A DNA stretch of 18,656 nt from Chloroflexota bacterium. Lineage in GTDB: Bacteria > Chloroflexota > Anaerolineae > B4-G1. Position 1 is the stretch's first letter; every line of letters begins with the position of its first letter. The position numbers were made by a program, and so were the translations under genes. Under the pieces are notes generated by a model. That model saw only the letters and a list, made by a program, of their open reading frames with translations. It did not search any database and had not been told where the DNA came from. The stretch spans positions 1-18,656 of the forward strand of contig DSAR01000020.1 of NCBI GenBank assembly GCA_011046405.1, given 5' to 3'. Of the stretch, positions 8,792-17,221 are shown piece after piece.

Positions 8792-8827
8792 TTTTTCGTG
8801 TTCTTCGTGTTTTTCGTGTTCTTCGTG
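8792..8827. repeat. Tandem repeat, two copies of an 18-bp unit (CACGAAGAA type)
   Basis: The plus strand reads TTTTTCGTGTTCTTCGTG twice without a gap, that is, four 9-mers alternating TTTTTCGTG and TTCTTCGTG. On the minus strand this is the CACGAAGAACACGAAAAA pattern. It lies in the gap between two GT-C-type genes, just after the stop codon at 8847. Low-complexity CACGAAGA-type repeats occur between genes in several bacterial phyla. No function can be assigned. Confidence 0.85.
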
Positions 8828-8846
8828 TTCCGAATTTACGTCACGA

Positions 8847-10478
8847 TTACTCGAAAGGCAAATCCAGCTCATCCGGCGTCACGTGACGCGATAGATCGTA
8901 AAAAACGTGATAATCGCCGATCTGCTTCTCCCGCACACTCACGTCCAGGGCAGCGAAGCGTCGGCGCAATAGCCCGTCCAAACGCGGGTGATTCGTGGTG
9001 ACGTACACGACGTCTGAACTCTGGGCAACCCATTCCCGATAGGGTGGGTAGCGATCGTCACGGCTGGTGTAGCGTAAGTCTGCCTTGTACGGCAGGCGCG
9101 GTATGAGGATGATCTCCTCGTTGGAGAGAAAGGCGATGGGATAGGCCACCCAGTAATTGGTGTAACCACGCGTACACCCGTGGACTTGCAGGAACTCGAC
9201 CAACGCCTCGTCGTAGCGGCGATCGACCTGGGTGATGGCGTCAAACTGGGTCGTGATACCGGGCGGATTGGTCAAGGCCGCCTGGACAGTCCCCACCCCA
9301 TTGAAAAGCAGGACAGCCCCCAACATGAGCCAGGCCCAGCGACCGAACCGTTGGCGCAACAAGTCCAACACCTCGGCGGAAAAAATGCACAGCGGCAGGT
9401 AAAGCGGCGTGAAGTACCGCCCGGAAGGATCGCCGCCAAACGGCGTCAGGACAAAGCCCAGAAACAACGCGCCCCAGACGCCCCATAGCAGCCAACGCCC
9501 CTCCCGCATCTGGGCCGTCGCCGTCGCGCGTCGATGCAGACCCCATCCCAACGCACCCAGGTAGAGCGTCAACGCCGGAACGCCCAAGCACAGAGGGGGG
9601 CCATGCACGCTCCAGGGAAAGCGCAGGCCAAAGAGCACGGGAAAACCGAAGACGAGAAAACTGAAAACCCGCATCCCGACGTTGCCCAAAAGCGTAGCAG
9701 CCGTCACCGTACTGCTGACGGCGGTCCCCAAAAGCTCCGCCAGACCGACCGTCAGTTGCCCGACGTTGCCCAAGCACCAGGGCGCGCTGCCGACGAAAAA
9801 GGCCAAAATCGCCAACGCCGCGCCCTGCCACACACGGGCCCGCAGCCGCCATATTAACCAGAGCGCCGCCGGCGCCAGGTAGACTAGGACCAACCCGAAG
9901 GCCCAGAACCCCACTCCCGCCGCCAGCCCCCACGCGATCCACAGCGTCCAGTTGTGGGCGTCCTTGTATCCCAGCCGGTGACCCCACCACAGCAACAGAT
10001 TGCCGATCAAGAGCATCTCCCCGTAGCCGCCCAACGTGGCGCTCGTGTATAACGTCATCAACACCGGGGGGAAGGCCATCAGCACGAGCGTCAATAAGGC
10101 CGAGCGCCGCCCGCCGGTAAAACGTCGCGCCACGCGGTAGCCAGTCGCCAGGGTCAGGAGAAAGAGCGCCGCCTGCACCCACCGGATCACGCGCACGTGT
10201 TGGCCGAACAGCCGAAACGCTCCGGCGATCAAGTAGGCGTCCAGACTGCCCATGTAAGCCTGTCCGTAGAAAAACCAGGGCCGTTTCCCCTGGAGGATGT
10301 GCCGGGCCATCAACGCGACGACCGCCTCATCGGCGTTGAAGGGAACGGCATCAAGCGTCAGCAGGCCAACCTTGAACGCCGCCGCCCCCAACAGGACGAG
10401 GACTAACAGCGCCATCTTGCGTGCCCTGTATATCCCATGCTCGCATCTCACGTCAGTCATCTCACATCCATCCCACAC
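8847..10478 (-). CDS. GT-C membrane glycosyltransferase, family 39-like (NADEA type)
   Basis: Up to 543 residues. The first membrane segment (MALLVLVLLGAAAFKVGLL) precedes VPFNADEAVVALMARHILQG, where the Asp-Glu pair (residues 50-51) sits at the usual catalytic site of GT-39/PMT-like enzymes; FFYGQAYMGSLDAY follows. Around ten further membrane segments and a soluble C-terminal domain of about 110 residues complete the protein. Family members transfer a sugar from a polyprenyl-phosphate carrier to a lipid, glycan or protein outside the membrane. The start is uncertain: GTG 10478 touches the stop of the upstream gene (10479), ATG 10460 lies just inside, and ATG 10415 begins directly at the first membrane helix with AGGG upstream. 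I favour ATG 10415 on protein grounds. Tight linkage to the upstream gene indicates cotranscription. Confidence 0.8.
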   Translation of the reverse strand: MWDGCEMTDVRCEHGIYRARKMALLVLVLLGAAAFKVGLLTLDAVPFNADEAVVALMARHILQGKRPWFFYGQAYMGSLDAYLIAGAFRLFGQHVRVIRWVQAALFLLTLATGYRVARRFTGGRRSALLTLVLMAFPPVLMTLYTSATLGGYGEMLLIGNLLLWWGHRLGYKDAHNWTLWIAWGLAAGVGFWAFGLVLVYLAPAALWLIWRLRARVWQGAALAILAFFVGSAPWCLGNVGQLTVGLAELLGTAVSSTVTAATLLGNVGMRVFSFLVFGFPVLFGLRFPWSVHGPPLCLGVPALTLYLGALGWGLHRRATATAQMREGRWLLWGVWGALFLGFVLTPFGGDPSGRYFTPLYLPLCIFSAEVLDLLRQRFGRWAWLMLGAVLLFNGVGTVQAALTNPPGITTQFDAITQVDRRYDEALVEFLQVHGCTRGYTNYWVAYPIAFLSNEEIILIPRLPYKADLRYTSRDDRYPPYREWVAQSSDVVYVTTNHPRLDGLLRRRFAALDVSVREKQIGDYHVFYDLSRHVTPDELDLPFE

Positions 10479-12038
10479 TCATCTCAATGAGTTCGAATCG
10501 TGCACAAAGACCTGCACCCCGCTCTGATGATAGGCCACGCGCATACGCCGCCGCACAAATTGCTTGAACGCGTCGCCAAGATAATCATCCCAATACGCAT
10601 CATCGACGACGTACCACACCCGCCCGTGCGCGTCCAGCACCAGGGCGAATGCCTCTGGGGAGGGAACCCACGGCGCGCCGGCCCAGGCGTCAACGCCGTC
10701 GTGAACGCCCGCCCCAACGTCGGTCGCGTAATAATCGACCCGATTCAAAAACCACTGGCTGGGCGCCGGGTGATAGGCGGCGATCGCATCCCCCGGTCGC
10801 CAATGCTCTTCCACGTAACGATAGGCCAGCGATAGATCTCCGATGACGTCTGTCCGAATCGTCCGCGTCGCGCTCGGCGTCAAGAGCGCCAGCAACAGGA
10901 TCGCGACGAGGACACCAGAGTTGCCCAATCCTCCTAAAGTATGCCCCAGCAATCTAACAATAGCGACGATCTCGCGCAGCGATAGGAGCAGAAAAAAGGG
11001 CAGGATGGCAAATAAATACCGGTCCCGCTGGATGTGCGCCGTGACGCCGGTCGTGAACCAAACGACGAGGAGCAGGATGTAAAGACTCAGCGCTGCCCAA
11101 TCATCCGCAGTAACAGCCTTTCTTATTCTCAGCAGATTCAACCCCAACCGGATGAAACCCTCGGCGTAGAAAATGGTCAAGGGCCAGAGGGGCCAGGTGA
11201 CAAACTCGTGAGTATAGGCCACCAGGTAGAACAAGCGCTCCTGCACGTGCCGCATTGTCAGGGTTCCCTGGAGCGCGACCTCGCTCATCTTGACACGGCC
11301 GCCCCAGGGGCCGCCGAGCGGGTCGCTGACGACGATCACCGCGACGAGGAAAAGCACCGCCAGAATCTCGCCTGGGGAGAAGCGAAGCGTTGAACAGGGT
11401 CTGCGTTTGCGCAAGGACACAATCCAGGCGACGCCAAGGCCCACGAGCAGCCCGCCCAGCGCCATCAGGGTCAACGTATGGGTCAGCATGGCGAGCGACA
11501 TCGCCAATAGCCCGCCGATCCTGGCCCGCCGATCAGCTCCGCCCACGCCCAGATAGCCTTTCACGAGCAGATAGACGCCCAACAGGGACAGAAGCTGCCA
11601 GAGGCTGTACATCCGCACGCGCCCGCCCCACTGCACGGCGGAGGGCAGGCAGGCCAGCGCGACCGCTGCCGACAGCCCCACGTCCGCAGAAGAGCAGTCG
11701 CGGCCTATGCGGTAGATCAAGGAGACAGCCAGCATCCCGGCCGCCACGCTCTGAAAGCAAAGGGCAAACGCCGATCGACCGAACGCCAGGGCAGACAACG
11801 CCCCCAGGTAGCCGTGCGTCAGGCCCTTCGGGCCATAAAGCCACCCCGAGGGCAAAATCGGAAGGCCCCGGACGAGAATGGCACGAATGGACAGCATGGA
11901 GATATACTCATCGACGACGCGATTCGTGTTCAAGAAGTACACCCAGCGCAAGGCGAAGGCCAGCCAAAAAACGCCGATCAAGAACACAACCATCACTCGA
12001 TTTTGATCAAACGCGCGCTTTTCTGACAATTGAGCCAT
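10479..12038 (-). CDS. GT-C membrane glycosyltransferase, family 39-like (VVDEYIS type)
   Basis: 519 residues. Membrane segment 1 lies at about 16-35 and is followed by NRVVDEYISMLSIRAILVRG, with the acidic pair D43-E44 in the first outer loop, then PILPSGWLYGPKG. About nine more hydrophobic helices follow, and a soluble C-terminal region of about 140 residues with EEHWRPGDAIAAYHPAPSQW. This is the pattern of GT-39/PMT-type glycosyltransferases that use polyprenyl-phosphate sugars. The ATG at 12038 has AAAGG directly next to it, a poor spacing, so the exact start is open. The stop (TGA 10479) touches the earliest possible start of the next gene. Sequence divergence from its two GT-C neighbours suggests different linkages rather than recent duplication. 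Confidence 0.8.
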   Translation of the reverse strand: MAQLSEKRAFDQNRVMVVFLIGVFWLAFALRWVYFLNTNRVVDEYISMLSIRAILVRGLPILPSGWLYGPKGLTHGYLGALSALAFGRSAFALCFQSVAAGMLAVSLIYRIGRDCSSADVGLSAAVALACLPSAVQWGGRVRMYSLWQLLSLLGVYLLVKGYLGVGGADRRARIGGLLAMSLAMLTHTLTLMALGGLLVGLGVAWIVSLRKRRPCSTLRFSPGEILAVLFLVAVIVVSDPLGGPWGGRVKMSEVALQGTLTMRHVQERLFYLVAYTHEFVTWPLWPLTIFYAEGFIRLGLNLLRIRKAVTADDWAALSLYILLLVVWFTTGVTAHIQRDRYLFAILPFFLLLSLREIVAIVRLLGHTLGGLGNSGVLVAILLLALLTPSATRTIRTDVIGDLSLAYRYVEEHWRPGDAIAAYHPAPSQWFLNRVDYYATDVGAGVHDGVDAWAGAPWVPSPEAFALVLDAHGRVWYVVDDAYWDDYLGDAFKQFVRRRMRVAYHQSGVQVFVHDSNSLR

Positions 12039-12204
12039 CCTTTGCCAACATCAACGCCAGGCGCAGCGGGAAGTCAGCATCCCTCTAGGGGTCTCATCGA
12101 AAAGCCTTCTGTCAAAAGCCCAACAACCGCTAGGTCAGCTTGCAATCAGTCTTATGCCCCCCACAAGAGCACTGCTTTCCTCACAGATTAGGAAATGTTG
12201 ACGC
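12039..12204. other. 166-bp gap without a gene
   Basis: This is the longest non-coding stretch in the window. It separates the AT-rich membrane gene from the GC-rich GT-C genes. On the minus strand it contains a TTGACA (12115-12110), but no acceptable -10 hexamer at 16-18 nt. Two short direct copies of GGCTTTT flank that site. I see no clear terminator. Confidence 0.5.
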
Positions 12205-13836
12205 CTAATTTTGGGCATCAACTATAACGTAGAGAGTGAGATATCTCCATGTATGATATTCACCTTCGTCAAATACCCTCACCGGCTCCAAACTCGCGAG
12301 GAAGTCAGGATCATCATATCCCCCTCTAACACGTAGCGACTCAGTGGTTAGCATAGGCTCGAAATCTAGGATGTAACAGATATCCCTACTATAAATATAC
12401 GCTGGCAAATCGTTGTCAACCGCATATACGTAGATGTCGTTATTTACCAGACCATCGAGATTGACGACTCGACCACCCTGATAATAACCTATAATGCCTG
12501 CATTCCAGGCGCCGATATGACAATCAGGGAAATTTTCCTGGAGGTAAACGCCAGCATCATACATAAATTTCTGATGGGGCCAGGGGGACTTGGCAGTGCT
12601 TATAGGGTATAAGTTTGAAATATTGAAAATCAATACTGCCCCAAAAAGCAGAAAAAACAAATATATAATCTTTTGACAAAGTGAAGCTGCTATATAGTTT
12701 GAGATTGCAAAAAGGAGCATCAAAACAGGAACGATCAAATTCACAGTATACCAGGGCATAATATCTGCATTACGCGAGTAAAACAACACATATCCAAAAA
12801 TGCATGCGCCTGTCGAAATAAGGATGAATAAAAGATCATATCTATTCTGAGGTGAGAGGGTTTTTCGAGCTTCTGCTGAAAAGCGCCGGGAGCAAGAGGG
12901 GTCAATATAATGATTGGCATTCGAACAACTCGCCCTCTTTTCAACGAATCTGAAAGAGATCGCTATCGTTATCAGTATCGCCAGCAATAACAAACCAGTA
13001 AAGCCAATTATCAATGTAATCAGAAGTGGGACCGCATAATAGCTCGTCACTCCCAATTGGGCCCAATAGGCCTTCATTTTCGCACTTGATGGCAGAACCA
13101 CGCTCATCAATACATAATTGTGCAAAAAAACTACAAGAAGGCCTGTTAAGGCTCCCAATAATCCCACAAAAGCGAATGAGCGTTTTCTTCTTGAGTAGGA
13201 TTTGAAGACAAACGAGAGAACAAAAGCACCGAGAAAGATCGAGAAGGGAAACAAAGCAAAGTCCAATCGGGCCACACTTCCCAATAACCCAAGCACAAAG
13301 AGGACGAGAAAATCACCAAATGGTACAACTGGATTTCTATATTTAGTACAATAGCAAACACCATACAGCGAAGAGATTAGGACAGTCAATGACCATTCGG
13401 TAACGGATATTGTGTTGTAGACAAAATTTCGATTGCTAATTACAAGCGCTAAAAGCATCAAAAACAAGACGTTGTTATATTCAAAACCCCAAAAGCACAG
13501 CACAGCTATCGAGGCTAAAACAAAGAATAAACTAAGTATGATACCATATATCAAAAAGCTGTTTGTATCCAGAGGCAACAATGAATACGCGCTTGAGAGC
13601 AAATAAGCAAACAAAGGATGAAAGCCTGAGGTTACACTGATACCCGAATCAAATGTCCACAGGCCAAAGGAGGAAAAATTTCTGGAAAGCGTCAAATAAT
13701 AGAAAGCGTCGTCGGGAATATACTGAACCTTAAGATCATCGGCAGACGTCATAATCATCACACTGAAAACAAGGATGTTCAGCGTAACGAATAGGATTAT
13801 AACGGTCCCAAAATAACGTTCACCCTGGTGTCTCAT
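12205..13836 (-). CDS. AT-rich polytopic membrane protein, GT-C-like (PDDAFYY type)
   Basis: 543 residues with roughly ten to twelve hydrophobic segments. After membrane segment 1 (about 9-30) comes VQYIPDDAFYYLTLSRNF (D42-D43), then TFDSGISVTSGFHPLFAYLL. This first-loop pattern with paired Asp marks a recurrent bacterial family of GT-C-fold membrane proteins, usually unnamed. The C-terminal soluble part has CHIGAWNAGIIGYYQGGRVVNLDGL, split here as CHIGAWNAGIIGYY and GGRVVNLDGL, which resembles the end domain of the other GT-C proteins nearby. The gene starts 9 nt after the methyltransferase stop (13846), and its AGAAGG Shine-Dalgarno site overlaps that gene's end, so the two are coupled. Base composition is visibly much richer in A and T than in the neighbours on both sides, which suggests acquisition from another source. 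Role inferred: transfer of a lipid-linked sugar at the cell surface. Confidence 0.72.
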   Translation of the reverse strand: MRHQGERYFGTVIILFVTLNILVFSVMIMTSADDLKVQYIPDDAFYYLTLSRNFSSFGLWTFDSGISVTSGFHPLFAYLLSSAYSLLPLDTNSFLIYGIILSLFFVLASIAVLCFWGFEYNNVLFLMLLALVISNRNFVYNTISVTEWSLTVLISSLYGVCYCTKYRNPVVPFGDFLVLFVLGLLGSVARLDFALFPFSIFLGAFVLSFVFKSYSRRKRSFAFVGLLGALTGLLVVFLHNYVLMSVVLPSSAKMKAYWAQLGVTSYYAVPLLITLIIGFTGLLLLAILITIAISFRFVEKRASCSNANHYIDPSCSRRFSAEARKTLSPQNRYDLLFILISTGACIFGYVLFYSRNADIMPWYTVNLIVPVLMLLFAISNYIAASLCQKIIYLFFLLFGAVLIFNISNLYPISTAKSPWPHQKFMYDAGVYLQENFPDCHIGAWNAGIIGYYQGGRVVNLDGLVNNDIYVYAVDNDLPAYIYSRDICYILDFEPMLTTESLRVRGGYDDPDFLASLEPVRVFDEGEYHTWRYLTLYVIVDAQN

Positions 13837-13845
13837 TTGAACCTT

Positions 13846-15264
13846 CTAAGTTAACCATCGCGCTTCTTGCTTACCCACGTTCAAGTTCGCCATCAGATAG
13901 AGCCATCGACGAGAATCTTCGATCGCTTCGCGACGCCGAATCTCGAAAAAAGTCCCGAACGCACGCTCAAAATTCTGACGGTCGTAGTGCTCGAAAATAT
14001 CATCCCGCCCGGACAGCAGCTTCTGGACCTGGGAGTCGTCTTTGGGAACAAATTCAACGATCAGCGAACGACCAATCCGGCTGAGAAAATCGGCGATCTT
14101 TTCAAACGGCAGATTGTTGGAAATCGCGAGATGATGGACGAGCGCCAGGGCAAGCACGACGTCAGCCGGCCCTCGCTCTAGCAACGACGCCCGCTCCTCG
14201 TTCGCCCACCCCACGCCGGGGCTGGGGTTCGTCAAATCGAGCAGGAGCGGCAGAACGCCGGTCTCCCCCCGTCGCACAATCTCCAGGTAATTTTTTTCCA
14301 CCGCCGCCGGGTCGTTATCGAAAGCGAGCGTGGGGATGCCCTTATCGCCGGCGATCCGGCTGAACGTCCCAACGTTCGCGCCAAGGTCCCAGGCGCTCTC
14401 CGGAAACGGGTCGATCTCCTCCAGCATCCACGCGACGAGGTGTTTTTTGTGCTCAAAGGCGACGTCGCTATAATTGGTGATCTCGTAATAATCGTGCCAT
14501 CCCGTGCCCTGTGGTTCCCAGGTCAAACGCCGGACCGTCGTCTTCAGGCTATCCACAAGGCCGAGAAAAGCGGTGCGCCCCACACCACGACGATTGGACG
14601 GGACACGCTCATCGGCGAAACGTCGTTGGGCCCTGGCGTGCAAATGGACGTGGGTCAACAAGCCCGCATTGAAGCGAGACTTGACAGGGAGCAGCCGGCT
14701 CGCCAAGTCCAATGGGACGCCGTCGACGTAGTCTCTGAGCAACCAGCGCAATCGCACGTCGGTATAACTCATCAACGCCAATGGGGCCAGGAAATGTTGG
14801 CAGAACTGCCGGTAGGCGATCCAGGGCTCTCCCTCGCGATACCGTTCAAACGACAGAGTGTCGATGAACACGGGCCGCCCACTCACGAACAATACGTTAT
14901 ACGCGCTGCAATCCTTGAGCGACAGACCACGATCGAACGCCCGCTCTTGAATCGCCAGCGTCAACAGCGCGGCGTCCTTGAGTTGGCTAAAACACCACTC
15001 ATACGGGTAAGAGATGAAAGGCGCCTGCTCAGGTCGAATAACCTGGTAGGCGTCCTCGGTTAAAGCGTACTGCAAGCCGACCTCCCGGTGCGGGATCAAC
15101 AGACCATCTTGCACCAAACGCTCGTAGAGGCCAGATTGCATCAATTGCTCATAATCATCCCCGTATCGCCGGTTGACCTGACGGTATATCTCCCCATCCC
15201 TCGAGAAAACAAAGCCGCTTGGGTCGCGGAAAGAGGCGGGGTCTTTTACGCCGCTACTGCACAT
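13846..15264 (-). CDS. SAM-dependent methyltransferase with kinase-like N-terminal half (NoeA-like)
   Basis: 472 residues. The C-terminal half is a class I methyltransferase: motif I WDLGANVGTFSRIA (292-305), an acidic strand end LAFDND (313-318), DLTNP (343-347) and LALALVHHLAISNNLPF (371-387). The architecture and the last motif recall proteins annotated as NoeA-like, a rhizobial nodulation-related family; I infer a glycan or glycolipid methyltransferase. The N-terminal half holds LKDCSAYNVLF (117-126) and VFIDTLSFE (132-140). The spacing D118, N123, D135 closely matches the catalytic Asp, Asn and metal-binding Asp of protein-kinase-fold enzymes. The ATG at 15264 lies 11 nt inside the upstream miniprotein gene, with AGGA seven nucleotides upstream, so translation is coupled. 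The downstream AT-rich membrane gene follows after 9 nt. Confidence 0.82.
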   Translation of the reverse strand: MCSSGVKDPASFRDPSGFVFSRDGEIYRQVNRRYGDDYEQLMQSGLYERLVQDGLLIPHREVGLQYALTEDAYQVIRPEQAPFISYPYEWCFSQLKDAALLTLAIQERAFDRGLSLKDCSAYNVLFVSGRPVFIDTLSFERYREGEPWIAYRQFCQHFLAPLALMSYTDVRLRWLLRDYVDGVPLDLASRLLPVKSRFNAGLLTHVHLHARAQRRFADERVPSNRRGVGRTAFLGLVDSLKTTVRRLTWEPQGTGWHDYYEITNYSDVAFEHKKHLVAWMLEEIDPFPESAWDLGANVGTFSRIAGDKGIPTLAFDNDPAAVEKNYLEIVRRGETGVLPLLLDLTNPSPGVGWANEERASLLERGPADVVLALALVHHLAISNNLPFEKIADFLSRIGRSLIVEFVPKDDSQVQKLLSGRDDIFEHYDRQNFERAFGTFFEIRRREAIEDSRRWLYLMANLNVGKQEARWLT

Positions 15265-15496
15265 TCTCGTCCTGCTCTTCCTTCATCTCTCCCGTCTTAG
15301 AGAAAAGACGCTCAAAAAAAGCCTTGATGCGGCCCCAATAGACCTTGACGATGAACAGAAGCCCCAGGAGACCCGCGATCAGTAGTTGGAAGAGATAACT
15401 ACCTGTTCCTGGATCAAGATAAGCGTAAACATAACGCGGAAAAAGCATAGAAAGCGCGCCAACGATCAATAAAACTGCAAACAAACGCCTGTACAT
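15254..15496 (-). CDS. Small two-helix membrane protein of the AYLDPGTGSY type
   Basis: 80 residues. A first hydrophobic segment (about 5-26) ends in VYAYLDPGTGSYLFQ (23-37). A second helix (about 38-54, LLIAGLLGLLFIVKVYW) follows, and then a charged cytoplasmic-looking tail (RIKAFFERLF, EMKEEQDE). Very similar miniproteins occur widely beside surface-polysaccharide and methyltransferase genes, and as far as I know have no established function. The AYLDPGTG motif may sit just outside the membrane after a signal peptide or helix. The ATG at 15496 has GAGGAG seven nucleotides upstream. The stop codon overlaps the methyltransferase start, so the two proteins are probably made in step and may act together. 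Confidence 0.85.
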   Translation of the reverse strand: MYRRLFAVLLIVGALSMLFPRYVYAYLDPGTGSYLFQLLIAGLLGLLFIVKVYWGRIKAFFERLFSKTGEMKEEQDENVQ

Positions 15497-15547
15497 TTCG
15501 AAACTCCTCGCATTGGTCTAAAAAATCGAGCTTCTCAGCCCCTAGTT

Positions 15548-15570
15548 CTCCAATCAGATATCTGATGGAG
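15548..15570. promoter_or_regulatory. Palindrome upstream of the miniprotein-methyltransferase operon
   Basis: ATCAGATATCTGAT (15553-15566) is a perfect 14-bp palindrome. It is flanked by CTCC (15548-15551) and GGAG (15567-15570) with one bulged A, so the symmetry extends over 23 bp. It lies in the 96-bp gap between the sulfatase-like gene (stop 15593) and the miniprotein gene (start 15496). It could be an operator for a dimeric regulator, or an RNA hairpin. No T-run follows, so an intrinsic terminator is not supported. Confidence 0.4.
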
Positions 15571-15592
15571 ACCGCTTTGTCATAGAAGCTTC

Positions 15593-17164
15593 TTACTCCA
15601 AAGCAACTTCTTGAGTTACATCAGTAAAGACATATGGATCGTTATGGGTGACGTGGTAGCTTCTATCCTCCAACAGATCATAACTCGTATCAAAGTAAAC
15701 ATTGAAAATCAATCGAAAGGTATTAACAGGCGTGATAGAATCATACAATAGATCATCGCCATTCCCAGGTAAATAATAGGCATTGAATATGTGAAACCTC
15801 TCTTCAAGCATCTCCTGGGTTGGCTGTTCCCACTCTGGCGACTTGGTGCCACCAAAGCTGCTAGCTGAGCCATGGTCCGCCTGCAATATGATCACCGGAG
15901 GTGTCTTGGATTTAGCCAACCAATCATCAACAAGTACCTCAACCTGCTTGTTGATAAAGATTAGCTGATCGACATAGGCTTCCTTCTGCTCCCAGACGTA
16001 CCCATCCAGTTTTAGAAGCGTCTCTGGAACCGGTTCGCCGTCTCTCCCAAAAAGAAAAGGAGGATGAGGAGATAGAATATGGGCAAAAACAAACTTTGGC
16101 CCCTCAATGCGCCGTGCTTCTATAAGCATAGAGAAAGCACACAATATCTTAGCCCGTGCATCGCCCCCGATAATATAACTACTAAAAGGACGCAACATAG
16201 TCGTCTGAATCAAGAGTGTCACAAACTCATCCCATATTCCTCCCCACGCCCCACATTGCATATTGAAGTCCTCACTACTCAAATCAGCGTGCCTGTTACT
16301 TTCAGTCGGCCCCCAGCCTGAACTCAAGTGGATAAACGTATATCCTTGAGCCTTTAAAAACTCGACCACCCAATTATCTTCAATCATCTGAGCCAAAACT
16401 TGCAGATCACTTGACCGTACACCGACCGAGTCAGCCAGATGATTAACGTAATCCATATTAAGAGAAGAAGCCAGTGAATGATACGTAGTTGGATAATTAC
16501 TTCGGCTTTCCGACGCTACAAAAAATCCTCGCTCAATCAGATCCTTGATAAAATCATGATTGTCATAGCCATAGATTGCCTCCAACGTGCTCGAACTCGC
16601 ATATCCATCTAGGATCACGTAATAGATGTCCGGCGGATCCGACCTAGCATCCAGGCCTACAGAATCGAATACCTGTTCATGCCTCCCAACTTCGCTTTGT
16701 TGCACATCTCTAGTCGAGAATTCGTAGAATCCAATATTCCCAAGAGACATCACAACAAGAGTAGCAGCCACGATATTAGCGAATTGAGTGACGTTTTCTA
16801 AGCCCTTGGGTGTCTTGACGAAGAAATAGATCCCACTGACCATCATCTCGCACCAAACGAGCATCAAGTACACATGATTATCTAGATCAAGGCTTCCTAT
16901 CCTCCAATGCCGGACGATCTCAAAAACGTGTCCATAAGAAAAGAACAGGATCAGAATAATTGATCCTACGATACCAACCCTGTCTCTATCCTTGAGTAAC
17001 AGACTTAAAAACAAAAGCAAAAGAGCCGCAAAGCCCAATGCTACAGCGCTAGGAATAATGATCTCTGATATTGAAATTCCTCCGCCGACGTTATGGGAAA
17101 AGAGAAACAGGATCGGAAATATCGTAAAGAGGAAAGGATGAATAAAAGACTTCATATTTTTCAA
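15593..17164 (-). CDS. Membrane-anchored sulfatase/alkaline-phosphatase-fold protein
   Basis: 523 residues. About five membrane helices fill the first 150 residues, and a large outer catalytic domain follows. PPDIYYVILDGYASSSTLEA (177-196) has the metal-binding Asp (D186). SNYPTTYHSLASSLNMDY (222-239) should hold the Thr nucleophile. HILSPHPPF (362-370) and VIILQADHGSASSF (424-437, D430-H431) complete the metal site. The layout resembles lipoteichoic-acid synthase and phosphoethanolamine-transferase relatives, so it may transfer or remove a phosphate-linked group on a surface glycan; sulfatase activity is possible too. The TTG at 17164 has AAAGG five nucleotides upstream; ATG 17155 is the alternative. 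The gene lies 57 nt after the Dpm1-like gene. Its sequence is visibly AT-rich compared with both neighbours. Confidence 0.8.
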   Translation of the reverse strand: MKNMKSFIHPFLFTIFPILFLFSHNVGGGISISEIIIPSAVALGFAALLLLFLSLLLKDRDRVGIVGSIILILFFSYGHVFEIVRHWRIGSLDLDNHVYLMLVWCEMMVSGIYFFVKTPKGLENVTQFANIVAATLVVMSLGNIGFYEFSTRDVQQSEVGRHEQVFDSVGLDARSDPPDIYYVILDGYASSSTLEAIYGYDNHDFIKDLIERGFFVASESRSNYPTTYHSLASSLNMDYVNHLADSVGVRSSDLQVLAQMIEDNWVVEFLKAQGYTFIHLSSGWGPTESNRHADLSSEDFNMQCGAWGGIWDEFVTLLIQTTMLRPFSSYIIGGDARAKILCAFSMLIEARRIEGPKFVFAHILSPHPPFLFGRDGEPVPETLLKLDGYVWEQKEAYVDQLIFINKQVEVLVDDWLAKSKTPPVIILQADHGSASSFGGTKSPEWEQPTQEMLEERFHIFNAYYLPGNGDDLLYDSITPVNTFRLIFNVYFDTSYDLLEDRSYHVTHNDPYVFTDVTQEVALE

Positions 17165-17221
17165 GCTCGCCTTTCAACATCGAACACAGCATCTTCCCGG
17201 CCACTGGATCTACAGCGCCGA

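Noticed and set aside
9241..10182. Minus-strand frame of 313 codons overlapping the NADEA-type GT-C gene
   Set aside because: It is an alternative frame of a well-supported membrane protein gene and shows no domain or start signal of its own.
12087..12115. Possible promoter before the VVDEYIS-type GT-C gene (TTGACA at 12115-12110)
   Set aside because: The hexamers 16-18 nt downstream (for example ACCCCT) do not resemble a -10 box.
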